From positions 1,736,001-1,800,000 of the forward strand of contig NZ_CP113054.1 in assembly GCF_026625605.1 (NCBI RefSeq): a stretch of DNA of 64,000 nucleotides. Direction: 5' to 3'. Positions 1 to 7,620 of this stretch are shown one piece after another (within the stretch, counting starts at the first letter, position 1; every line of letters starts with the position of its first letter). Below the pieces are notes generated by a model, which saw only the letters and a list, made by a program, of their open reading frames with translations, was not told the origin of the DNA and made no database searches. The DNA comes from Luteolibacter sp. SL250 (lineage in GTDB: Bacteria > Verrucomicrobiota > Verrucomicrobiia > Verrucomicrobiales > Akkermansiaceae). The position numbers and the translations under genes were made by a program.

Positions 1-8
1 CCTCCGTG

Positions 9-689
9 TCAGGAGCGGGTATCCTGGTGAGGTTTCAGGATCCGCCGCTCGATGTCGGCGATGACTTTCCGCGACTGGATCATCATGGGGTGGACGGGGA
101 TGTTGAAGGAGACGTTTTCCGCCCGGTCCCAGACGGAGCTTTCCGCCGGCAGGATGATGAGATCCATGGGAGTGCGGTAGGAGACGATGGGGATGTTACC
201 CAGCCGGTCCTCAGTGCGCGCGAGCTCCGCGAGGAAGTCGCTCCCGGCGCGCATCTGGACGGCTCCCTCGCTGGGGAATGTCCACGCGGCGGCGGTCCCG
301 TGGTGGGGTGAGGAAATGGTGATGAAGGTGGCGCAACGCTCCGCACCCCCGAGCTGCTGGAGGTAGTGGCGGGAAACGATGCCGCCCATGCTGAAGCCGA
401 TGAGGATGATCTTCTCGTCCTTTCCGAACGCTTGGTCGATGTCCTTCTTCAGATGCTCCGCGAGGAAGTCGAGCCCGCCGATGCCGTCGTGGTGGATGAG
501 CTTCGGCGCGATGCAGCGGATGCCGTGGCTCTCCAGCCGCGCCTTCATTTTCTTGAATTTGCTCCCGTCCTCGAAGATCCCGTGGACCAGAACGGCGTGG
601 GTGGCGATGGGCTTCCCAGAGACTCCCTCGCCGGCGTGGGCGGAGGCGGTGAAGAGGGAGGCGAGGGCCAGTGAAAGGAGGCGTTTCAT
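9..689 (-). CDS. secreted alpha/beta hydrolase (lipase-like)
   Basis: A 226-residue alpha/beta-hydrolase with an N-terminal signal peptide (about residues 1-19, ending in an AxA-type site before Gly-Glu). The oxyanion-hole segment VHGIF lies at residues 35-39 and the nucleophile elbow GFSMGG has Ser near residue 100, as in lipases and PGAP1-like esterases. The substrate is not evident. I chose the Met beginning MKRLL because it starts the signal peptide; an in-frame start at 713 would add eight residues and overlap the upstream HIT gene. It probably shares a transcript with that HIT gene, which ends 8 bases upstream. The start has no Shine-Dalgarno and is preceded by CCCACC. Confidence 0.82.
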   Translation of the reverse strand: MKRLLSLALASLFTASAHAGEGVSGKPIATHAVLVHGIFEDGSKFKKMKARLESHGIRCIAPKLIHHDGIGGLDFLAEHLKKDIDQAFGKDEKIILIGFSMGGIVSRHYLQQLGGAERCATFITISSPHHGTAAAWTFPSEGAVQMRAGSDFLAELARTEDRLGNIPIVSYRTPMDLIILPAESSVWDRAENVSFNIPVHPMMIQSRKVIADIERRILKPHQDTRS

Positions 690-697
690 GGTGGGGT

Positions 698-1045
698 TCA
701 GCCGGGTGGCCATTGCAGGGGGCGTCCGCCCAGGAGATGGACATGGAGATGGGGGACGGTTTCCCCGCCGTGCGGTCCGTTGTTGATGGCGACACGGAAG
801 CCGGTGTCCGCGATGCCCTCGCTGCGGGCGATCTCTCCGGCGGTGAGCAGGAGGTGGCCGAGCGTGGCGGCATCCTCCGCGGTGGCGGCGGCGATCCGTG
901 GGATCGGCTTGCGCGGGACGATGAGGATGTGGACGGGCGCCTGCGGGGAAATATCGCGGAAGGCGACGCAGACGTCATCTTCATGGACCATGCTCGCGGG
1001 GATCTCCTTGTCGCATATTTTCTGGAACAGCGTTTTGTCGGCCAT
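698..1045 (-). CDS. HIT family nucleotide-binding hydrolase (HinT-like)
   Basis: A 115-residue histidine-triad protein, the usual size for bacterial HinT. The diagnostic HLHVHLLGG motif is at residues 99-107 and the N-terminal part (LFQKICDKEIPA) is typical of the HinT branch, which hydrolyses purine nucleoside phosphoramidates in the cytoplasm. The Met of MADKTLF is the family start; the upstream in-frame extension to 1099 has no family match. It lies first in a leftward pair with the secreted hydrolase. The physiological substrate in bacteria is generally unclear. Confidence 0.9.
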   Translation of the reverse strand: MADKTLFQKICDKEIPASMVHEDDVCVAFRDISPQAPVHILIVPRKPIPRIAAATAEDAATLGHLLLTAGEIARSEGIADTGFRVAINNGPHGGETVPHLHVHLLGGRPLQWPPG

Positions 1046-1349
1046 GTGTTCCCAGATTCTCACGGACCAGTTGGGGCCGCAAGACGGAAGCAGGAGCATC
1101 CCGCCGTCTGCCGGGCACGGGTGACGGATCTGTTTCCGTGTTTCGGTTCCAAAGTTGGCATGCCGGGTGCTTTTCTATGGATGTCGCAAGACACAGGCGG
1201 TCCGACTGAGATGCTCAAGGGTTAATGGGTTTTTCCTTCGAGATGATCAGTCGGGCCGCTTTTCCTTTTCACCGCGCGGTGGGGGCGATGATGGCCGGAT
1301 ACCCACTTTGCCGGTTGCCGAAGCTGCGGGACGATGTCACGATTCTGTT
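1046..1349. other. divergent intergenic region
   Basis: About 300 bases between the HIT gene (leftward) and the secreted-protein operon (rightward). It must carry both promoters. Open frames cross it, but they are extensions of the neighbouring genes without family features. I could not assign -35/-10 boxes with confidence and saw no clear repeat or RNA. Confidence 0.5.
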
Positions 1350-2207
1350 GTGAAACATCGGATCGTGACCTTCCTCTCCGTGCTCTGTCTGCCGCTCGCG
1401 GCGCAGAATGAGGCACCAGCCCCGGCACCGCCCGCACCTGCGGAAAATGCCTCCCCGGGCGGAGTTCCCGCGGATCTGCTGGATGATCCGCACGTGCTGG
1501 AGGAACTGGCGGTGAACGAATTCACCGCGCCGTCCATCGCGAAGCTTTTCGACACCCTCCAGTTCCTGATGCCGCTGCCAGTGGCGGAGACGGAGCGGAA
1601 ATACCCGCCGTCCACCCCGCGGGAACGCGCGGACCTGGCGATGGAGCTGGGTTTCCTGATCGCGGATGGCTTCCTCGTCGTGCAGGCCGGACAGATGGAG
1701 AAGGTGGAGGCGCTGGCCGCCGACCTCACCCGTTATGGAAAGGCGCTCGGTGTGGGCGACCGTGTGAACAGCCACGCCGCCAGCCTGCTGGAAAGCTCGA
1801 AGAAACAGGAAGTGGAACAACTCAAGAAGGAGCTGGCCTCCACCCAGCGGGATGTGGTGCGGGAGCTCATCACCCTGCGTGATGCGGACCTTGCCCATCT
1901 CATTTCCCTCGGCGGATGGATCCGCGCGCTGGAAGTTTCCACGGTTGCCGTGGACAAGCAATTCTCCCCGGAACGGGCGAGAAAAGTCATGCGTGAGGAC
2001 ATCGCGGACTACTACACGGAATCCGTCGCCGGACTGGAGCCGCGCATCTCGGAGCGGCCCAACTACACCCAGATGCGGGACATCCTTTCCGGTCTGCGCC
2101 ACGCCATGGTCATTGAGGACGGCAAGGAGCCGACCAAGGAACAGATCTCGGAGATCCGGAAGCAGGCGGCGAAGCTGGCTGAACTGGCACTGCAACGGCA
2201 GAAATGA
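1350..2207 (+). CDS. secreted hypothetical protein, operon leader
   Basis: I do not recognise this family. With a GTG start at 1350 it encodes 285 residues beginning with a signal peptide (VTFLSVLCLPLAAQ, cleavage near residue 19), followed by a Pro/Ala-rich linker and a mostly helical body with charged coiled-coil-like stretches around residues 120-160. The long in-frame extension back to 1155 lacks a signal peptide, so GTG is preferred. The stop overlaps the next start by ATGA, so it is translationally coupled to the dehydrogenase gene. An exported, possibly periplasmic, role is inferred only from the signal peptide. Confidence 0.7.
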   Translation: MKHRIVTFLSVLCLPLAAQNEAPAPAPPAPAENASPGGVPADLLDDPHVLEELAVNEFTAPSIAKLFDTLQFLMPLPVAETERKYPPSTPRERADLAMELGFLIADGFLVVQAGQMEKVEALAADLTRYGKALGVGDRVNSHAASLLESSKKQEVEQLKKELASTQRDVVRELITLRDADLAHLISLGGWIRALEVSTVAVDKQFSPERARKVMREDIADYYTESVAGLEPRISERPNYTQMRDILSGLRHAMVIEDGKEPTKEQISEIRKQAAKLAELALQRQK

Positions 2208-3064
2208 GCGGCACGCCGACCATCCAAAGGGCTGCCGTGCTGGGGCTGGGGATCATCGGCTCCCGCGCCTTGGCCAGACTCCGCGAAGCGGGCTGGCAGG
2301 TGAAAGCTTGGAACCGCACGCCGAAGAACCTGCCGGATGAAGTGGTCACGCCTGAAGACGCGATCCGCGACGCACAGGTCATCTCCATCTACCTGAAGGA
2401 CCGCGCCGCCGTGCGTGAGGTGGTGGAGCGCATCTCCCCACACCTCACGGAAGGACAGATCGTGCTCAACCATGCGACCGTGGATCTGGAGACCACCCAG
2501 TGGCTGGCGGAGCGGTGCGCGGATCGCGGCGCCCGTTTTCTCGACACGCCGTTCACCGGCAGCAAGAACGCGTCGGCAGGCGGCCAGCTTGTCTATTACA
2601 CCGGCGGAGACCCCGCGTTGGCGGCGGAGGTGGAACCGTATCTCATGCTCACCGCGAAGTCGCTGCTGCCCTGCGGCGGTATCGGCTCCGCCACGGTGGT
2701 GAAGCTGGCGACGAATCTCATCTCCGCCTGCACCGTTCAGGCTCTCGCGGAGGCGCTGGCCATTTCCGTGAAACACGGTGTCTCCGCGGAGGATTTCCAA
2801 CGGGCCGTCTCGCTGAACGCGCACGCCTCTGGTCTCAGCGCCATGAAGCTGTCCGGCATGGCGACGGGGGACTTCGACACCCATTTTTCCATGGCGAACA
2901 TGTGGAAGGACAGCAGCTACGCCATGACCCTGGCGGAGCAGGCCGGGTTGGACGCCCCCGCCATCCGCGCCGTCTCCGGGCGCATGAAGGAACTTTGTGA
3001 CGATGGCCTCGCGGACTTGGATTTCTCCGCGCTGGCGAAACCCTATCTCCATCCTGATCCATGA
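2204..3064 (+). CDS. NAD(P)-dependent beta-hydroxyacid dehydrogenase family protein
   Basis: A 286-residue member of the 6-phosphogluconate/3-hydroxyisobutyrate dehydrogenase superfamily. It begins with a Rossmann motif GLGIIGS (about residues 14-20). The substrate-loop motif DTPFTGSKNASAGG and the region VVKLATNLISA, which holds the expected catalytic Lys, follow in the usual order. Such enzymes reduce or oxidise beta-hydroxyacids such as tartronate semialdehyde or succinic semialdehyde; the exact substrate cannot be read here. It overlaps both neighbours by four bases (ATGA), making a compact three-gene operon with the upstream secreted protein and downstream YgfZ. Confidence 0.85.
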   Translation: MSGTPTIQRAAVLGLGIIGSRALARLREAGWQVKAWNRTPKNLPDEVVTPEDAIRDAQVISIYLKDRAAVREVVERISPHLTEGQIVLNHATVDLETTQWLAERCADRGARFLDTPFTGSKNASAGGQLVYYTGGDPALAAEVEPYLMLTAKSLLPCGGIGSATVVKLATNLISACTVQALAEALAISVKHGVSAEDFQRAVSLNAHASGLSAMKLSGMATGDFDTHFSMANMWKDSSYAMTLAEQAGLDAPAIRAVSGRMKELCDDGLADLDFSALAKPYLHPDP

Positions 3065-3909
3065 GCCGCTCTTTCCGTGTCGATCTCGGTTATCCCACCA
3101 TCCTGGAGTTCCGCGGCCCGGATGCCGTGCGTTTCCTCAACGGCCAGATGACCCAGGATGTGAAGCTGGCGACATGTGAAGCGGCGCTGCCTTCCTGCAT
3201 CACCGACGCGAAAGGAAAGCTCCAGTTCCGTGTCCACCTCACTGCGATGAAGGAAGGGGTCATCTGGGTGACCGCCCCGGTCGGTGTCGCGGAGGAACTG
3301 GAAGCCCGCCTGACGAAGTATCTCATCGCGGATGACGTGGAGGTCACGGACAACTCGGGCGAATACCAGCTCTATCACCTCGTCGGAGCGCCGGCCCCTG
3401 CCGCCGGTCACTCTCTCGCCCGCAGGTCGAACCGCTACGGCGTGGAGGGCATCGACCTTTGGGTGCCGGTGGACTATCCCATCGATTTTCCCGCGACGCT
3501 CCCGGAGATCTCCGCCGATGACCTGGAAACCTTCCGCATCACCAACGGCGTGCCAGCATGGGGCAGCGAGCTGGTGGAGGGCATGCTCCCGCCGGAAGCC
3601 GCCCTCGAGGCCACGGATATCTCCTACCACAAGGGTTGCTACATCGGCCAGGAAGTCATTTCCCGGGTTAAGACCGCCGGAAAGGTGAACCGCAATCTGG
3701 TCCGCCTGACGGCCGGAGGAAACGTCCCCGTCGAGCCGGGTGACATCCTGATTTCGGAGGAAGGGGACGAATGCGGCGCCGTCACCAGCGTCGCCCCCAT
3801 CGCGGATGACGGCCCGCGTTACCTGCTGGGCTATCTCAAGCGCACCGCCGGACGTGACGGCCTCCAGGTGAGGTCCCATGGAGGGCTGTATCCTGTCACT
3901 ATTCCCTGA
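3061..3909 (+). CDS. ygfZ: YgfZ/GcvT-like folate-dependent Fe-S assembly protein
   Basis: A 282-residue YgfZ-family protein. The signature K-G-C-Y-x-G-Q-E is at about residues 191-198 (KGCYIGQEVISR), the conserved Cys region of YgfZ/IBA57 proteins that support maturation or repair of 4Fe-4S enzymes using tetrahydrofolate. The N-terminal GcvT-like domain (FLNGQMTQDVK) and the short C-terminal barrel are both present. It is the last gene of the operon starting at 1350 and is followed by a strong terminator. Fe-S client genes in the window include sdhB and queH, but nothing links them directly. Confidence 0.88.
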   Translation: MSRSFRVDLGYPTILEFRGPDAVRFLNGQMTQDVKLATCEAALPSCITDAKGKLQFRVHLTAMKEGVIWVTAPVGVAEELEARLTKYLIADDVEVTDNSGEYQLYHLVGAPAPAAGHSLARRSNRYGVEGIDLWVPVDYPIDFPATLPEISADDLETFRITNGVPAWGSELVEGMLPPEAALEATDISYHKGCYIGQEVISRVKTAGKVNRNLVRLTAGGNVPVEPGDILISEEGDECGAVTSVAPIADDGPRYLLGYLKRTAGRDGLQVRSHGGLYPVTIP

Positions 3910-3940
3910 AGATACTTTTCTCCGCCCCGGCGGAAAAAAC

Positions 3941-3977
3941 AAAGCCCGCCGGGAGAGTTCCTCCGGCGGGCTTTCTT
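3941..3977. terminator. bidirectional intrinsic terminator
   Basis: A 12-bp stem (AAAGCCCGCCGG / CCGGCGGGCTTT) with an A-rich left flank and a T-containing right flank. It lies between the convergent ygfZ and LysM genes, so it can stop transcripts from both sides. Confidence 0.85.
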
Positions 3978-4013
3978 CGTTCTGTGGGAGGCCAAAAGGG
4001 GGCCTGCGTGGGC

Positions 4014-4982
4014 TTATGGCTGGGCGTTCACGTAGAGTTCCGACCCTTTGGCCAGAACGGTGTCCTGCATCAGATCGAGCCCGTTGAGTTCATTCAGCCG
4101 GTCGATCTGGGTGCCGTGTTTTGCGGCGAATTCTCCATAGGTGATCTCACCGTCGATGATGACGGATTTGAGGGCGCCTTTCGGTGGTTCCGGACTGACA
4201 GGGGCTGGGCTGTCCGGAATTTCCGCGGGAGAAGGGGAGGTTGGCCGGCTGGCGACAGGGCTGTGGTTGGCCACCGGGGTGCTCTCTGGAGTAGGTTTGC
4301 CGGCGGTGGGTTCCGCAGGTCCGGCCGCTGGAGCGGGAGAGGACTTTGCGACCGGTGCGGGAGCGGGTTTCGCCTGCAGGCGGACGAGCTGGCCCGCCCG
4401 CATGGCGGATGGCTTGATGTCCGGGTTTGCGGCGATGAGGGATTCGGCGGAGACCTTGTGCTTGCGGGCGATGCTGTAGAACGTGTCTCCATCCCGGACC
4501 ACATAGGTCTCGCCGTGATTGGCGGGAGCTGGTGCAGGGGAAGGTGTCGCCGCTGCGGTACGGGTGTTCGCCGCGGGGGCGCCGGGAAGCTTGAGCTTCT
4601 GGCCGATCCGCAGTTTGGACGGATCCTTGATGCCATTCAGGCGGGCGATCGCCGCCGGGGTGGTCCCTGCGTTGCGGCTGATCCTGGCGAGCGTGTCGCC
4701 GGCCTTCACGGTGTGCACGGCGGAGCCTGCGGTGGCCGGAGTGGCGGCGTTTTTCGCGGGGGCCGTGTTGGTGACGGCGGGTTTGACGTCCTCCTTCAAG
4801 GCGCGGAGCTTGATGTTCTCCTCCTCCATGTGACGGAGTTTGGTGTTCTCCTCCTCAAGCTGGCGGATCTGGCGGTCCTGCTCGGTCACCAAGGCCCGGA
4901 GTTTGTCCAGTTCCGGGTTTGAGAAAGCCAGGGGGGAGGCGGCGAGCATCGAGAAAGTGGTGAGCCACAGCGTGGTTTTCAT
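4014..4982 (-). CDS. secreted LysM-domain protein with coiled coil
   Basis: A 322-residue exported protein. It has a signal peptide (about 1-20) and a short coiled coil rich in Glu/Leu (LEEENTKLRHMEEEN, about 35-60). Two clear LysM domains start at TVKAGDTLARIS and YVVRDGDTFYSIA, linked by Ala/Pro-rich spacers, and a C-terminal LysM-like module begins near GEITYGEFAAKHG. LysM binds N-acetylglucosamine in peptidoglycan, so a wall-associated role is likely. No catalytic domain is visible. The start at MKTTLW is preceded by CATCCCACC, without Shine-Dalgarno. An in-frame ATG-less extension upstream was rejected because it would bury the signal peptide. Confidence 0.82.
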   Translation of the reverse strand: MKTTLWLTTFSMLAASPLAFSNPELDKLRALVTEQDRQIRQLEEENTKLRHMEEENIKLRALKEDVKPAVTNTAPAKNAATPATAGSAVHTVKAGDTLARISRNAGTTPAAIARLNGIKDPSKLRIGQKLKLPGAPAANTRTAAATPSPAPAPANHGETYVVRDGDTFYSIARKHKVSAESLIAANPDIKPSAMRAGQLVRLQAKPAPAPVAKSSPAPAAGPAEPTAGKPTPESTPVANHSPVASRPTSPSPAEIPDSPAPVSPEPPKGALKSVIIDGEITYGEFAAKHGTQIDRLNELNGLDLMQDTVLAKGSELYVNAQP

Positions 4983-5068
4983 GGTGGGATGTTTTTCAAA
5001 TTTGAACCAAGGTCGCAAGATTAATTTAATGAAAGTTAACTAAATTTTCAAAATTGCCGGATGGGTAT

Positions 5069-5100
5069 AAAAAAAGGCAACCCAGCGAAGGGTTGCCTTT
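5069..5100 (-). terminator. intrinsic terminator of efp
   Basis: An 11-bp perfect stem (AAAGGCAACCC / GGGTTGCCTTT) with a 6-base loop, followed on the minus strand by a run of seven T. It sits 35 bases past the efp stop. Confidence 0.92.
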
Positions 5101-5134
5101 ATGGACGGAAATTCCGGGAAAATATTCGGGCAAA

Positions 5135-5701
5135 TCAGTTCGAGCGGCCTTGATAGGTGCCGTCCTCGGTCTTCACACTGATCCGCTCACCGACGTTGAT
5201 GAAGAGAGGGACCTGCACGACCAGTCCGGTTTCCATGGTGGCCGGTTTGTAGACGTTGTTGGCGGAGTCGCCTTTCACGCCTTCGGAGGACTCGGCGACG
5301 GTCATGACCATGGAGAGGGGGACTTCGACGGAAACCACGGAACCATCCGCGATGAGGAGGGTGTAGATCTGGCCCTCAATGAGGTAGTTCTTCACGTTCT
5401 CGATCAGATCTTCATAGACGATGGCGTCCTCGTAGGTGTTCGGGTCGAGGAAGTGGTAGCCGCCGCTGTCCTTGTAGGAATATTCGTGCGGGGTGCGCTC
5501 CAGGACGACGCCTTCGAGGGAGTCGTTCGAGGTCATGCGGAGGTTGAAGACCTTCTTGGTGGCCACACTGCGGATGGACATCTGCACGTAGGAAGCCATG
5601 CGCGGAGGCGTCTTCAGCTCGGTCTCGGTGACGAGGCAGACCTCGTTGTTGTGGCGGACGGCGTGTCCTTTGCGGAGGTTGATGGCGGGTACGCTTGGCA
5701 T
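5135..5701 (-). CDS. efp: elongation factor P with Arg at the loop tip
   Basis: A 188-residue EF-P, full length, with KOW-like N-terminal domain, central OB domain (NDSLEGVVLERTPHEYSY) and C-terminal OB domain (ATMETGLVVQVPLFINVGE). EF-P enters the ribosomal E site and relieves stalling at polyproline. The conserved tip of the domain I loop, Lys34 in E. coli, reads TPPRMASY here with Arg at residue 34. Arg-type EF-Ps may be rhamnosylated by EarP or may act unmodified like EfpL/YeiP; no modification gene is in the window. It is a single-gene unit ending at a strong terminator. Confidence 0.93.
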   Translation of the reverse strand: MPSVPAINLRKGHAVRHNNEVCLVTETELKTPPRMASYVQMSIRSVATKKVFNLRMTSNDSLEGVVLERTPHEYSYKDSGGYHFLDPNTYEDAIVYEDLIENVKNYLIEGQIYTLLIADGSVVSVEVPLSMVMTVAESSEGVKGDSANNVYKPATMETGLVVQVPLFINVGERISVKTEDGTYQGRSN

Positions 5702-5815
5702 GGTTTCGGGCTGGAGGGATTAGGCGGGGAGGGCCGCCAGCGCAAGCCGGAATTCCGCCGCCCCGTGGGAAATGGGGGGCGGGAGTACTCCGTGGATGCT
5801 CATTTCAAGGGGAAA

Positions 5816-6328
5816 TCATCCCTGCGCCTTCACCCAGGTGGCGAGTTTCGCGGGCTCGTCGCCCTCGGCCCAGACATGGCGCAGGAAATCCGCCGGGTGG
5901 ATGCCGCCGTGCTTCTGGAGGAAGTTGCGGTCTCCGCCGCAGGAGAACATGAGGTCGGGGTCCAGTTCACCGCGGAGCTTTGCTTTCGCCTTGGCGAGGA
6001 TGCGGGGGAAATAGGTCATTCCCTCCAGCTCGTCGCCGAAGCTGGGAATGTTGTCACGGGTCAGGACTGCGTCGCTGGAGCCGCCGTTCTGAACGGTGAG
6101 GAAGTAGTCGCGGCGGGCGGCGGCAATGAGCAGGGCGTCCGACGCGCTGGGTTCACCCTCCTCGCAGAAGTCTTCCACGAAATCGAAAAACTCGCGCGGC
6201 TTGTAGCCGAGGGAGCCGAGGAAGGAGAGGTCCTCGGCGGAGTAGTAGGTTCCGAAGTCGGTGTTGCCGCCACGGTAGGTGGCCACGCAACGGTCGAAGA
6301 GGGCGAGAAAGCGGTCGTTCCAGGTCAT
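5816..6328 (-). CDS. conserved hypothetical protein
   Basis: A 170-residue cytoplasmic-looking protein of unknown function, possibly of the DUF5069 type, though I hold this weakly. It has no signal or membrane segment. Notable features are the N-terminal TWNDRFLALFDRCV, an aromatic-rich centre (YFLTVQNGG) and a C-terminal GIHPADFLRHVW. The ATG at 6328 is preferred; a GTG at 6343 would add five residues. It lies downstream of the aldo/keto reductase gene with a 45-base gap, so they may be co-transcribed. Confidence 0.65.
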   Translation of the reverse strand: MTWNDRFLALFDRCVATYRGGNTDFGTYYSAEDLSFLGSLGYKPREFFDFVEDFCEEGEPSASDALLIAAARRDYFLTVQNGGSSDAVLTRDNIPSFGDELEGMTYFPRILAKAKAKLRGELDPDLMFSCGGDRNFLQKHGGIHPADFLRHVWAEGDEPAKLATWVKAQG

Positions 6329-6373
6329 GGTGAAAGAGAGCACGGAATTCCAGAATTCAAACGGGAAAGCGGA

Positions 6374-7384
6374 TCAGCCCTCCGCGTCGCGGCCGCGGGT
6401 GCCGGGGGCGATGGCGTCGATCTGTTCCAGCGCCGCGTCATCTGGCGGGGTGGATTGCAGCGCGTCCAGGCAATCGTCGAGCTGGGCGACGGTCCGAGCG
6501 CCGATGATGGAAGAGGTGACGGCGGGGGAGCGCAGCGTCCACTGGATGGCCAGGTGGTGGAGCGGGGTGCCCTGGGCGGCGGCGAGGTCGCCGAGCGCGC
6601 GGATCTTTTCCTGCTGGGCCTCCACCTGGGAGGTCTGGAGGAATCCTTCCGAGCGGGCGGCGCGGGAGCCTTCCGGGATGCCGTTGTAATACTTCGGCGT
6701 CAGCATGCCCTGGGCGAGAGGGCTGAACACCACGCAGCCGATTCCCTCTTCCTGCAGCCAGTCGAGGATGCCCTCGGACTCCGGCCAGCGGTTGAGGATG
6801 GAGTAGGGCGGCTGGTAGACCAGGGTGCGGATCCCCATCTTTTTCAGGATCTTCACCGCTTTCTTCAGCTTCTTGAGCGGGTATTTCGAAAGCCCTACGT
6901 AGAGCGCCTTGCCGGAATGCACGGCGGTGGCCAGTGCGGACATCGTTTCCTCCAGTGGGGTGTCCGGGTCCGGGCGGTGGGAGTAGAAGATATCGACGTA
7001 GTTCAGGCGCAGGCGCTTGAGGGACTGGTCCAGGGAGGACAGCAGGTGCTTGCGGGAACCCCACTCGCCATACGGTCCGTGCCACATGTTGTGGCCTGCC
7101 TTGGTGGAGATGATGAGTTCGTCCCGGTGGGCGACGAAGTCCTCCACCAGGATGCGGCCGACGTTTTCCTCTGCGGAGCCGGCGGGCGGGCCGTAGTTGT
7201 TGGCCAGGTCGAAATGGGTGACGCCACGGTCGAAGGCGCGGCGCATCATGCGGCGGGCTTCCTCAAAGTCATCCACATGGCCGAAGTTGTGCCAGAAGCC
7301 GAGCGAGATGGCCGGCAGAAGGAGGCCGGATTTCCCGCAGCGGCGGTAGGGCATGCGGCCATCATAGCGATTCGGGTCGAACAT
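6374..7384 (-). CDS. aldo/keto reductase, YghZ/Gpr type
   Basis: A 336-residue aldo/keto reductase that matches the E. coli YghZ (L-glyceraldehyde-3-phosphate reductase) pattern across its length. Features include YRRCGKSGL near the N-terminus, GFWHNFGH, DLANNYGPPAGSAEEN with the catalytic Asp and Tyr, ISTKAG with the Lys, and FYSHRPD with the His. NADPH-binding residues follow in the C-terminal third (IGARTVAQLDD). It probably reduces small aldehydes such as methylglyoxal. Start chosen at MFDPNRYDG, the family start; longer in-frame sequence runs into a REP-like repeat. Confidence 0.92.
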   Translation of the reverse strand: MFDPNRYDGRMPYRRCGKSGLLLPAISLGFWHNFGHVDDFEEARRMMRRAFDRGVTHFDLANNYGPPAGSAEENVGRILVEDFVAHRDELIISTKAGHNMWHGPYGEWGSRKHLLSSLDQSLKRLRLNYVDIFYSHRPDPDTPLEETMSALATAVHSGKALYVGLSKYPLKKLKKAVKILKKMGIRTLVYQPPYSILNRWPESEGILDWLQEEGIGCVVFSPLAQGMLTPKYYNGIPEGSRAARSEGFLQTSQVEAQQEKIRALGDLAAAQGTPLHHLAIQWTLRSPAVTSSIIGARTVAQLDDCLDALQSTPPDDAALEQIDAIAPGTRGRDAEG

Positions 7385-7430
7385 GGTGGGGACTCTGGAT
7401 GGAGGAGAGGAGGCTGCCAAGAAATAGATG

Positions 7431-7620
7431 GAGTAAGGAGGGGGCACACTCTTGTGCCCCGGGGGCATTGGCGAATCAAGAAGGAGAAGTGTTCAGGAAA
7501 GAGAAGAAGGCTAACCGGGAATCGGGAGGTCTTTGCTCCGGGTTCCGGTTGCAGCCGGGGAACAGGAATGGGAGCGCAGCGGACATAGCGGCGCAGCCGC
7601 AATGTCCCCCCTCCTTACTG
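7431..7620. repeat. REP/BIME-like inverted element, family A copy 1
   Basis: An intergenic element whose left end reads GAGTAAGGAG followed at once by a hairpin (GGGGCAC-ACTCTT-GTGCCCC) and then GGGGGCATTGGCGAATC. Its right end, read on the minus strand, starts CAGTAAGGAGG and continues into a GC-rich hairpin around GCGGCTGCGCCGC. The left end is nearly identical to the left end of the element at 48412-48641. The TAA in the right end is the stop codon of the M48 protease gene. The right-hand interior (7566-7604) resembles 38518-38555. Confidence 0.8.

Noticed and set aside
5054..7588. An 844-codon open frame on the plus strand
   Set aside because: It is antisense to efp, the hypothetical protein and the aldo/keto reductase, all with clear family motifs. 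Its product is Gly/Val/Glu-rich with no domain. Long antisense frames are expected in GC-rich coding DNA.
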